64,000 bases of DNA. Origin: Ensifer adhaerens. GTDB lineage: Bacteria; Pseudomonadota; Alphaproteobacteria; Rhizobiales; Rhizobiaceae. Position 1 is the first letter of the stretch. Every line of letters begins with the position of its first letter. The stretch is from positions 301,001 through 365,000 of the forward strand of contig NZ_LGAP01000002.1 of assembly GCF_001270265.1 (NCBI RefSeq), written 5' to 3'. Positions 42,928 through 50,486 of this stretch are shown piece by piece. The notes under the pieces are model-generated. The model was not told the origin of the DNA and did no database searches. It saw only the letters and a list, made by a program, of their open reading frames with translations. The position numbers were made by a program, and so were the translations under genes.

Positions 42928-44058
42928 ATGACAACGGAAAAGAGCAGAGTGCGTGACATGACGATGACGGCGGCGGCACTTGCGGCCGGCCTGTTTTCTG
43001 CGCAGGCCAATGCGGCCGATGGCTTCGATCTCGGCGCGCTGATTGCGGCGGCAAAGAAGGAAAAGCCGATCAACGTCTATGACAGCACCGGCAAGATCGT
43101 GGAAATGGCCGAAGCCTTTAGCGCCAAGTACGGCGTCAAGGCCACGGGCGTCAAAGTGTCGGCCAACAGCCAGCTTGAGATGATCATCCGGGAAGGGCAG
43201 GCGGGCAACGTGCAGGGCGATGTCGCGCTGATCACCGACGCGCCGGCGGCTCTGGCGCAGCTTTTGCCGCAGGAGTTCGTCGAAAGCTACCTGCCTGCCG
43301 ATATGGTCGCGAAAATCCCGGCGGAGTTCCAGAACCCGCTGGCGATCTCGACCAACGCCAATGTCTGGGCCTATAACACTGAAGCCTACGACAAGTGCCC
43401 GGTGGCCAACATCTGGGAGCTGACCGAGTCGAAATGGAAGGGCAAGGTCGCGCTCGTCGATCCCCTGACCAAGGGCACCTATACCGACTGGTTCAACCAG
43501 ATGGAAAAACATGCCGACGACAAGGTGGCCGACGCCTACAAGGCCCATTTCGGCAAGGATCTGAAGACGGAGGAGAAGAGCGCATCGGCCGCCTGGATCA
43601 AGGCACTTGCCCAGAATGCGCCGCTGGTCACCGACGGTGACGATCCCGTGGCAGAGGCCGTTGGGGCAGCGGGTCAGAAGGAACCCTTCTTCGGCCTGCT
43701 CAGTTCGGCGAAGTTCCGCGACAATGAAGGCAAGGGCTACAAGCTCGGCATCTGCAAGGAACTCAATCCCTGGGTCGGCTGAACCTACGTCAAGCTCGGC
43801 CTGATCGCGACGAAAACGCAGAGCCCGAACGCGGCAAAACTCTTCATCCACTACATCCTGACCGAGGAAGGCATCGCGCCGCAGATGAAGGACGGCAAGC
43901 TGCCGACCAACACCGATATCAAGATGCCGGCCGACGAGCCCTCGGGGCTGATGACGGTCGCCGAGCGCCTCTTCGGCTACAATTCTGCGACCGGGCTTGA
44001 CGATTTCGACCGGCGCGAGGAGTGGCAGGATTTCTGGCGCGTGAATTACAGCAAATGA
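42928..44058 (+). pseudogene. ABC transporter binding protein, paralogue (copy 3), interrupted by an in-frame TGA
   Basis: The frame starting at the ATG 42928 (GGGAGGGGAAG before it) encodes a third paralogue. Codon 285 is TGA (43780-43782) where copy 1 has Trp in LGWMYPG. After it the same frame continues without interruption to 44058, encoding TYVKLGLIATKTQSPNAAKLF and the family ending WQDFWRVNYSK. A single TGG-to-TGA change explains it. The remaining coding sequence is undamaged, so the mutation is recent, or the stop is read through, or it is a sequencing error. A protein ending at 43782 would lose about 92 residues, including part of lobe 2. Confidence 0.85.
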
Positions 44059-44068
44059 ACCAAGGCCG

Positions 44069-44089
44069 GCGCGCCAAGTGGTGGCGCGC
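44069..44089. promoter_or_regulatory. Hairpin after the third binding-protein gene
   Basis: GCGCGCCA (44069-44076) and TGGCGCGC (44082-44089) form perfect 8-bp arms with a 5-base loop, between the binding-protein stop and the second IMPase gene. It probably protects the upstream message or partly reduces read-through. Confidence 0.55.
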
Positions 44090-44125
44090 TGGCAATTCTT
44101 CGACTTAGGGACGGATACGAACCAA

Positions 44126-45016
44126 ATGGAAAAGTGCCTTTCCGCGGCGACATCGCTAGCGGCTGACCCTGAACGAAGGCTGGAGCGCTCGAAACGTCTC
44201 GTCGAGATCGCCCGTGGGGCGGCGAGCGAAGTGCGCGCGCCGTTGCTGAAGGCGTTCCGCTCCGACATGGTGGTCGACTACAAGCGTGACCTGCATGATG
44301 TCGTGACGATCCACGACAAGTGTGCCGAAGCCACCATTCGCGATTTCATATTCGCGCATGAGGCCAATTCCGCCATGCTCGGCGAAGAGGGCGGACAGGT
44401 GGGCGAGGGCGACATCCAATGGTATGTCGATCCGATCGACGGTACCTCGAATTTCGCCAGCGGACTGGCGTTCTGGTGCGTCTCGATCGCCGCCGTCGAA
44501 CAGGGAGAGGTGATTGCCGGCGTGGTCTATGACCCGGTCGCCGACCTGATGTTTTCCGCCGATCTCGAACACGCCTATCTCAATGGAGAGGTTATTTCCT
44601 CGCAGGCGGTCGATGACGAGAGCCGGGCGACGCTGATTACCGGCTACCCCGTATCGCGCGATTTCCGCCTCGATGGCCGGGAGGCGGCGCTAGCCAATCT
44701 CTGCGAGCTGGTCGAGACGTTCTCGACCCTTCGAAGGCCGGGCAGCGCCGCCCTCAGCATCGCCCATGTGGCGGCGGGTTGGGCGGATGCGGCGACCGGG
44801 TTCGGCGTCAATTCCTGGGATGTGGCGGCCGCGACCTTGATCCTGAAGAATGCCGGCGGCCATTACGAGCCGCTGACCCTGGGCAAGGTGCCCGCGGATG
44901 CGCCCGATTTCATGTGCCCCGGTTATATCGCCACCGGTGCGGGCGCAAACTATCCGACATTGCAGCGCGTGGCGCGGGCGATCTCGGCCACACGCATTGC
45001 CGCGGCGACAAACTGA
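44126..45016 (+). CDS. Inositol-monophosphatase-like phosphatase (copy 2)
   Basis: A 296-residue enzyme of the IMPase fold, distant paralogue of the gene at 30649. The metal motifs are LGEEGGQVG (Glu), YVDPIDGTSNFASG (Asp-x-Asp-Gly) and NSWDVAAATLILKNAGG (Asp). No signal peptide. The start at 44126 is the in-frame ATG nearest to a purine-rich stretch (GGGACGGA), though the spacing is long; an in-frame site at 44078 lies inside the hairpin. It follows the binding-protein genes on the same strand and precedes a second CX5R phosphatase, so importer and phosphatases probably share a transcript. Confidence 0.87.
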   Translation: MEKCLSAATSLAADPERRLERSKRLVEIARGAASEVRAPLLKAFRSDMVVDYKRDLHDVVTIHDKCAEATIRDFIFAHEANSAMLGEEGGQVGEGDIQWYVDPIDGTSNFASGLAFWCVSIAAVEQGEVIAGVVYDPVADLMFSADLEHAYLNGEVISSQAVDDESRATLITGYPVSRDFRLDGREAALANLCELVETFSTLRRPGSAALSIAHVAAGWADAATGFGVNSWDVAAATLILKNAGGHYEPLTLGKVPADAPDFMCPGYIATGAGANYPTLQRVARAISATRIAAATN

Positions 45017-45034
45017 ACCGACGGCGGGGAGACT

Positions 45035-45661
45035 ATGTTGGATATAATCCAGGAAACCGAGACGAAGGCCCAAGCGTCGGCTGAAATAGCCAAGCTCAGC
45101 CTCGTCTACGAGCAGCACCCGCTCTATGGGGTCGATATCTATATCGCCGGCAAGGAGGGGACGAGCGATCTCGAACTTCTCCGACAGAACGGCATCACTA
45201 CCGTCGTCAACTGCGCCGTCAATCTCGACTTCAATTTCGTCAGGCAGGCGCAGCTGGTGTCCGATCATGAGGGCAGCGTCTATGGCCCGGGCGAGATCCG
45301 CTACTACAAGATCGGATTGATCGACGGCGGCGGCAATCCCGATACGCAGATGCTGGCCGCGCACTATATCCTGCGCGCGGCATTGGAGCAGGTGCTGCCG
45401 GAAAAGCCGTCCTATCCGCGCCGGGAGATGGGCAACATTCTCATCAACTGCCGCGGCGGCCGCTCGCGTTCAGTCATCGTCGTGTCGCTGTTTCTGCACC
45501 TGACCTTGCCGGCCGAGTTTCCGACGCTGGACACAGCGATCGCCTTCGTCCGCAACCGTCGCGGCCTGCCGGAGAACGAATGGTACAAGGCGCCGAAAGC
45601 CGTGCTGATCGAGTCCGCGCAGCGCGCCGCAAGCTGGGCGAGGATGATCGAGGCCCGGTAG
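45035..45661 (+). CDS. Dual-specificity-type CX5R phosphatase (copy 2)
   Basis: A 208-residue paralogue of the gene at 31526. The P-loop INCRGGRSRSV is the same, including Asn in place of the common His before the catalytic Cys. Also shared are TTVVNCAVNLDFNFVR, EIRYYKIGLIDGGGNPDTQM and the C-terminal EWYKAPKAVLIESAQRAASW. GGGGAG precedes the ATG by three bases. It is the last gene of the importer operon; a hairpin follows at 45677. Its duplication together with the IMPase gene suggests that the two act on the same compound in sequence. Confidence 0.83.
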   Translation: MLDIIQETETKAQASAEIAKLSLVYEQHPLYGVDIYIAGKEGTSDLELLRQNGITTVVNCAVNLDFNFVRQAQLVSDHEGSVYGPGEIRYYKIGLIDGGGNPDTQMLAAHYILRAALEQVLPEKPSYPRREMGNILINCRGGRSRSVIVVSLFLHLTLPAEFPTLDTAIAFVRNRRGLPENEWYKAPKAVLIESAQRAASWARMIEAR

Positions 45662-45676
45662 GGCCAATCCTGAGAC

Positions 45677-45710
45677 GCCGACTGCGAAACAGTCCCTTTC
45701 GCAAGTCGGC
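45677..45710 (+). terminator. Hairpin downstream of the importer/phosphatase operon
   Basis: GCCGACTGCGAAA pairs with TTTCGCAAGTCGGC, with one bulged base and a 7-base loop. It lies 15 bases after the stop of the second CX5R phosphatase. No T-run follows, so it is a probable 3' end but not a classical intrinsic terminator. Confidence 0.45.
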
Positions 45711-45838
45711 GGGCAACGTGTGCCGATCCAGCGGGGCACGCAAGCTGTTGGCGACCACGCTTGTCCGCAGGAATCGGGTTGAATTCGGCAGCCGTCCGCA
45801 CGATTTTCATCCTGTGTGAGAAACGCGAGGATGGCGTC

Positions 45839-46399
45839 ATGGCCCAGACAGTTCACAACTATCTTATCTTCGAAACCGCTGCCGGCTTCTGCGGAATCGC
45901 CTGGAACGCCATCGGCATCACCCGTTTCCAACTGCCGACCAGCAAGGCGCAGGGTACCGAACGGCTGCTGCTGCGTCGGCTTGTTGCCGGCGAACCGGGT
46001 ACGCCGACACCGGAAGTCGCCGAAGCGGTTGCCGCGGTTCGACGCTACTTCAACGGCGAAGCGGTCGATTTCTCCGATATCACGCTCGACCTCGAAGGGC
46101 AGGATCCGTTCTTCAAGCAGATCTATGCCGCCGCCCGCAGGCTCGGATGGGGACAGACCACCACCTATGGCGCCTTAGCGAAGGAACTCGGCGTCGGTCC
46201 CGAGGCCGCGCGGGATGTCGGCCAGGCGATGGCGAAGAACCCGGTGGCGCTGATCATTCCCTGCCACCGGGTGCTGGCCGCCGGCGGCAAGGTCGGCGGC
46301 TTCTCGGCTCCCGGCGGCTCAACATCGAAGATCCGCATGCTGGAACTCGAAGGCGTGCGTCTCGGGCCGCCGGAGCCCGCCCAGCAATCGCTGTTTTGA
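45839..46399 (+). CDS. ogt: Methylated-DNA--[protein]-cysteine S-methyltransferase (Ogt/MGMT family)
   Basis: A 186-residue protein. The C-terminal ATase domain (~100-180) has the helix-turn-helix GQTTTYGALAKELGVGPEAARDVGQAM and the active-site ALIIPCHRVLAAGG with the acceptor cysteine in PCHRV. It moves alkyl groups from O6-alkylguanine in DNA onto itself. The start at 45839 gives the normal N-terminus (MAQTVHNYLIFE); an upstream in-frame site would add 26 unrelated residues. It stands alone between the phosphatase operon and a convergent GGDEF/EAL gene; alkB, another alkylation-repair gene, lies at 58.8 kb. Confidence 0.92.
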   Translation: MAQTVHNYLIFETAAGFCGIAWNAIGITRFQLPTSKAQGTERLLLRRLVAGEPGTPTPEVAEAVAAVRRYFNGEAVDFSDITLDLEGQDPFFKQIYAAARRLGWGQTTTYGALAKELGVGPEAARDVGQAMAKNPVALIIPCHRVLAAGGKVGGFSAPGGSTSKIRMLELEGVRLGPPEPAQQSLF

Positions 46400-46423
46400 G
46401 CACGGCGGCTCCGACCGCCGATT

Positions 46424-46582
46424 TCAGCGAAACAGGCGGTCGATATAATCGCGACCGAGGCCGACCTTCTCGTAGTGGTCGCGACAGAGCGCGATATAGT
46501 TGTGCACGTCGAAGAAGCCGTCCGGCGCGCCCTGTTCGTCCAGCCAGATCAATGGCCCCTTGACCTGGAAGAACACCTTCAT
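46424..46582 (-). CDS. Possible small protein or gene remnant
   Basis: A 52-residue frame (MKVFFQVKGPLIWLDEQGAP at the start, ending GRDYIDRLFR) on the minus strand between the convergent ogt and GGDEF/EAL genes. The amino-acid composition looks like real protein, and the frame remains open upstream without a start codon as far as a TAG at about 46659, reading GEGHTLVAYEHEQP just before the Met. No good ribosome site precedes the ATG. It may be the tail of a lost gene. The product is not recognised. Confidence 0.35.
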   Translation of the reverse strand: MKVFFQVKGPLIWLDEQGAPDGFFDVHNYIALCRDHYEKVGLGRDYIDRLFR

Positions 46583-46660
46583 CGGCTGCTCGTGTTCATA
46601 GGCGACCAGCGTATGTCCCTCGCCGGGCGTCCGCGGGGCAGGACTACTCCTAGCGGAATG

Positions 46661-48658
46661 CTAGGCCGGCCTGACGAGGCTGACCGGGCGCGGTTTGGCA
46701 TCCGCTGTCACGTGATAGCTGTCGGCGGAAGCGGGGCGGCCGACATGGAAGCCCTGAACATGGTCGATGCAGAACTTCCGCATCAGCGCCATTTGTTCCT
46801 CGGTTTCGACACCTTCCACCAGGATCTTGTGGCCGCGATTCCTGACCAGCCCAATGATATCCTTCAGCATCGCCTTGCCCTTTGGCGTCCCGCAATCGTG
46901 AAGGAACGAGCGGTCGATCTTGACGGTATCGAAATCGATCAGCCGGAGCCAGGAAAGGCCGGCAAAGCCCGTCCCGAAATCGTCGAGCCAAATCCGGATG
47001 CCCAGCGTCTCGAGGTCGCTGATGCAGCGCAGCACATCCGAGTGCATCTCCATCTCGAGGCCCTCGGTAATTTCGAAGGCGAGCCGGCCGCCGGCCACTC
47101 CCGTCTCACCAAGGATAGCGGCAACGGACGTGGCGAAACCGGGCGTCTTCAGCTGGATAGGCGAGACATTGACGCTGACGACAGGCACATGATCGTTTGC
47201 GAGAAGCTCGCGGCAGACCGTGCGGATCGCCCAGCGCCCGAGGTCGATGATGGCACCGGTGCGCTCGGCAATGGGGATGAAAAGGCTAGGGGGAACCGCT
47301 GTCCCATCCAGCATTCTCAGCCGCATCAGTGCTTCGACGGCCTCGACGCGGCCTGTCGCTACATTCTTGATCGGCTGGTAGACGAGGGAGACGAGATCCT
47401 GATCGGTCGCGATCTTCAAGAGCGCCGCGATGTTCTCGCTCTCATCGCTGGTCTGCGGGTCGTTCGGGTCAAAGACCCGGGCGCAGTTGCGGCCGCTCGC
47501 CTTGGCGGCATAAAGCGCCCGGTCGGCCTCGTGGATGATCCGCTCGAGCTTGGAGCCCGTCTGATGTCTGGTGAAGGAGGCGCCGACACTGACCGTGACG
47601 ATGGACGTGCCGTCGCGCCGCTGTCCGTGCACCAGTTCGAGGCGCTGCACCGTGCGGCAGATGGCGTCGGCCAGATCGGCGGCCTCTTCGAGCGTGTCGA
47701 TGCGCGCGAGGATGATGAATTCTTCGCCGCCGTACCGGCCGATGGACGCGTCGAGTTGCTCGATCGATTCCTTCAGCGTGTTGGCCACGAGAATGAGGCA
47801 ACGGTCGCCTTCCTGGTGACCATAGCAGTCGTTGTATTTCTTGAAGAAGTCGACGTCGATCAGGATCGCTGCGAAACTGTCGCCGAACTTTTGCCAGTCG
47901 CCCCAGTACTCCCGCAGCTTCTGGTCCACGGCCCGGCGATTGTCGAGACCGGTCAGGGAATCGGTGTTGGAGAGCCTGAGCAGCGCCTTGCCGCGCTCGG
48001 TCGCCTCCCGCTGTTGCACCCTTGCCTCGAACGCATTGAGGAAGACCTTGTAACGTTCGCGGTTGAGCTTCCAGTTTACGTAGGACGTGAACACGAAACA
48101 GGAGACATAGAAGGTGCCGAACGCCAGCTGGTAGGAGGGGTTCTGCTGCGAGAAATAGAAGAGATCGAGGAAGAACGCGCCAAGGATGATGCTCGACGAG
48201 ATCACCGAAAGACGGAACTGGAAGATGAAGAACAGGTTGGCGCCCATCATGAAGATAGCGCCGAAGATCATGTAATAGGACATGTTCTGCACGTGCGCGG
48301 TCATCATCGCCGGAATGAGCCAGCCGAGATAGCCGAAAACAAGCGCGCCGGAACAGGTCCTGTCCAGCCAGTCCGTCCTCACGTTGAAGTGGACCTGGAC
48401 TTCCAGAACGGCCAGCGCAACCGCGCCTACGACAAAGCGCGAGGCGATCGTGTAGTGTGCGACGTCGGAGATCAGCAGCAGGTCGGTAATCGAAAACAGG
48501 AGATAGACGGCGACGGCAATCCACAGCCCTTTTCTCGTCGCTTCCCTGCGGGTCGTTTCGCCTTCTTGGCGATAGAGTAAGCGCAGCTCCGCCGGCAGCG
48601 GTCTGAGTGGCTGCTTGTGCAAATCTATCTCAACGACGTCGGCCAGGGTTTGCTTCAT
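46661..48658 (-). CDS. Membrane-bound GGDEF-EAL protein (cyclic di-GMP turnover)
   Basis: A 665-residue protein. About six hydrophobic helices lie in residues ~45-200, followed by a GGDEF domain (~225-390: DSLTGLDNRRA; ILIDVDFFKKYNDCYGH; GRYGGEEFIIL) and an EAL domain (~405-650). The EAL domain has EAVEALMRLR, SVNVSPIQL, LAFEITEGLE, IWLDDFGTGF, VKIDRSFLHD and LVEGVETEEQ, so the phosphodiesterase site looks complete. The GGEEF motif is also intact, but the RxxD inhibitory site is missing. The protein could make or break cyclic di-GMP; which dominates cannot be told. It is divergent from the methyltransferase gene. Confidence 0.9.
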   Translation of the reverse strand: MKQTLADVVEIDLHKQPLRPLPAELRLLYRQEGETTRREATRKGLWIAVAVYLLFSITDLLLISDVAHYTIASRFVVGAVALAVLEVQVHFNVRTDWLDRTCSGALVFGYLGWLIPAMMTAHVQNMSYYMIFGAIFMMGANLFFIFQFRLSVISSSIILGAFFLDLFYFSQQNPSYQLAFGTFYVSCFVFTSYVNWKLNRERYKVFLNAFEARVQQREATERGKALLRLSNTDSLTGLDNRRAVDQKLREYWGDWQKFGDSFAAILIDVDFFKKYNDCYGHQEGDRCLILVANTLKESIEQLDASIGRYGGEEFIILARIDTLEEAADLADAICRTVQRLELVHGQRRDGTSIVTVSVGASFTRHQTGSKLERIIHEADRALYAAKASGRNCARVFDPNDPQTSDESENIAALLKIATDQDLVSLVYQPIKNVATGRVEAVEALMRLRMLDGTAVPPSLFIPIAERTGAIIDLGRWAIRTVCRELLANDHVPVVSVNVSPIQLKTPGFATSVAAILGETGVAGGRLAFEITEGLEMEMHSDVLRCISDLETLGIRIWLDDFGTGFAGLSWLRLIDFDTVKIDRSFLHDCGTPKGKAMLKDIIGLVRNRGHKILVEGVETEEQMALMRKFCIDHVQGFHVGRPASADSYHVTADAKPRPVSLVRPA

Positions 48659-48973
48659 GCACCGGTCCAGGGAGTTGCGTCTCGCTCAACGGAAATCTGG
48701 TCTCGTTTTTCCATCTCTGGACGTTGCTTCAGACGCTCCACGCTTGCCATCCACGGGGTACCACAACAAGGACAAGCAGGCCTCAACGACATCGTAGAAG
48801 ACGCCTATTAAATTTTGATAAATTAGCCGAGACTGACGGCCGGCGCAGGGGTGTATCCAAATGGATACTGTCCGCCAGAATTTACCATATACTCTACAAA
48901 AACTTGCAATTCGAGACGCAGTTCGCGCATTCTTACCCATATTGTTAACAGAGCATTAACGGATGGGTTTTGC
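48659..48973. promoter_or_regulatory. 315-base divergent intergenic region
   Basis: The region separates the GGDEF/EAL gene from the methyltransferase gene and is clearly poorer in GC from about 48800 on, with TAAATTTTGATAAATTAG and TTTACCATATACTC. Promoters for both genes are expected here. No gene or clear operator was seen. Confidence 0.35.
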
Positions 48974-50017
48974 GTGAGCCAGCTTCAAATCGTGTTCGAT
49001 GGCGAAAGTCTTATTACTCCCCAATCAATCGCAACCGAGTTCACTTCGTCAAGAAGCGAGTTTTATGACGAGCAGTTTGCAACAGGAAAAGCCGAACTTG
49101 CCCTGATTCTCCAAATTGCACAGCAGCAATTTGCCCAGGAACTGGACCCCAGGAAGATAATACATCGATTGGCGGCAGCGCTTCATGAGACGCGCGCAAA
49201 GTTTCATCCGAGCGTTTGGCAGGAACTGATTCCGATCGCACAAAAGCATCCGGTGTCGGAATACTTCCTCCAGGACCCTTTTACCCGCTGGTCCTTCGAA
49301 AAACCGCGGGGTTACTCCGGCGACGCCCAATTGCTCGACTTCATCTACGGCCATCCAAGTGTTGCCGGCGAGATCGCCAAGGCGTCGCCAGTGGGCAAGG
49401 CTCTCTATGACTATACCAAGGACGCCTCGTCGTCGGTTGCCGTGCGGGAACGCCGGGATCTGCTGACGCAGCATGTCGATCAGATCGCCGCCACGCGCGG
49501 TGGGGAGGCGGAAATCCTGACGATTGCCGCCGGGCATCTGCGCGAGGCAAACCGTTCGGTCGCCCTGCAGGAAGGCCGCATAAAGCGTTGGGTCGCGCTC
49601 GACCAGGACCCGCTCAGTGTCGGATCCATCACCAGGGATTTTCGGGGAACCCGCGTTGAGGCGATCGACGGCTCCGTCCGAGGGATCCTGACCCGAGCGC
49701 ACAAACTCGGCAAGTTCGATTTCGTCTATGCGGCGGGGCTTTACGACTACCTGCCCCACAACGTGGCGGTGAAGCTCACACGCCGCTGCCTGCAGATGCT
49801 GAAACCCAACGGCGTCTTCCTCTTCGCCAATTTCGCAACGGATATTGGCGTCGACGGCTATATGGAGACCTTCATGAACTGGGCGCTGCTGCTGCGCTCG
49901 CAGTCGGACATGTGGAGCATCGTCAACGAAAGCGTCGACGGCACCAATTTCGAATCGCATGTGACGTTCGGGGCGAACCGCAACGTGGTCTATGCGACGC
50001 TGCAAAAGCGCTCGTAA
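48974..50017 (+). CDS. Class I SAM-dependent methyltransferase-like protein
   Basis: A protein of about 347 residues. Residues ~1-170 form a helical N-terminal region; the second half looks like a Rossmann methyltransferase with motif I ILTIAAGHLREA, an acidic strand end WVALDQDPLSVGS and a later FDFVYAAGLYDYLP and LKPNGVFLFANF (motifs typical of SAM enzymes). Motif I lacks the usual GxGxG, having AAGHLRE. Similar rhizobial proteins are sometimes annotated as PhcB-like 3-hydroxypalmitate methyl ester synthesis proteins; I cannot confirm this. The start is placed at GTG 48974, after GGATGGG; upstream in-frame codons would add a peptide from AT-rich, promoter-like DNA. The substrate is unknown. 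Confidence 0.7.
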   Translation: MSQLQIVFDGESLITPQSIATEFTSSRSEFYDEQFATGKAELALILQIAQQQFAQELDPRKIIHRLAAALHETRAKFHPSVWQELIPIAQKHPVSEYFLQDPFTRWSFEKPRGYSGDAQLLDFIYGHPSVAGEIAKASPVGKALYDYTKDASSSVAVRERRDLLTQHVDQIAATRGGEAEILTIAAGHLREANRSVALQEGRIKRWVALDQDPLSVGSITRDFRGTRVEAIDGSVRGILTRAHKLGKFDFVYAAGLYDYLPHNVAVKLTRRCLQMLKPNGVFLFANFATDIGVDGYMETFMNWALLLRSQSDMWSIVNESVDGTNFESHVTFGANRNVVYATLQKRS

Positions 50018-50035
50018 TCGCCACTGAAGTCCGTT

Positions 50036-50071
50036 ACCGCGGCGCGCGTCATCTTTGACGCGCACCGCGGT
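50036..50071 (+). terminator. Long hairpin after the methyltransferase gene
   Basis: Two 16-base arms (50036-50051 and 50056-50071, beginning ACCGCGG and ending CCGCGGT) pair with one mismatch around a TCTT loop, 18 bases after the stop codon. There is no T-run, but the length and position suit a 3' end. Confidence 0.55.
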
Positions 50072-50252
50072 CGTTCGGAATAGGCGTGGTGTCACGTTGG
50101 CGGGCAGCGTGACACTCTTGACGCTTCCTGGCCCAGTGCCGCTGTTCGCGCGAAACGTGCCGTTCTTAAGTTCGCGATAGGGAAGTTTTTCGCCGGTGCG
50201 GCGCAGTTATGCAGGTCCTGCAAGTCTGGCGACCGATCTACCCAGAGCTGTT

Positions 50253-50288
50253 ATGCAATAATTTCATAGCGCCTGAAATTCTATGCAT
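50253..50288. promoter_or_regulatory. Symmetric element upstream of the amidohydrolase-Dpp operon
   Basis: ATGCA and ATTTCA on the left are mirrored by TGAAAT and TGCAT on the right, giving a two-part inverted repeat with about nine bases between the inner arms. It lies in the AT-richer part of the gap, about 200 bases before the first gene, and is a candidate operator. Confidence 0.35.
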
Positions 50289-50486
50289 TGGCGAGCCGCT
50301 TTCCTTTTCTCTAGCATCCCCAACTGCACAACTTGTGGCCCATGAGAGCGCTGCACCGAAACGGACAAAGCTCCAGTTTCGGCGCGCAACTGGTGGGGGG
50401 CGGGAGACACGGGCTGTGCCGAGGGCCGCGCTTGCAACCAAGCGTGGCTCTTAATTGCAGTGACGGCCGAAGGGGAGGAGCCTTAG

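Larger units (their letters stand above)
50018..50486. other. 469-base intergenic region with several inverted repeats
   Basis: Between the methyltransferase and the amidohydrolase operon. It contains a long hairpin (50036-50071), a second inverted repeat (50089-50115: GTGTCACG/CGTGACAC) and a symmetric AT-rich element (50253-50288). The last third probably holds the promoter of the amidohydrolase-Dpp operon. No gene was seen. Confidence 0.5.

Noticed and set aside
37521..44058. Iron(III) uptake as the role of the FbpABC-like importer
   Set aside because: No iron genes or Fur-like site were seen, the FbpA iron-binding tyrosine pair is not evident, and phosphatase genes flank the operon on both sides. 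It remains possible but is less likely.
46475..48580. A 701-codon plus-strand frame over the GGDEF/EAL gene
   Set aside because: The minus strand carries intact GGDEF and EAL motifs; the plus frame is antisense shadow.
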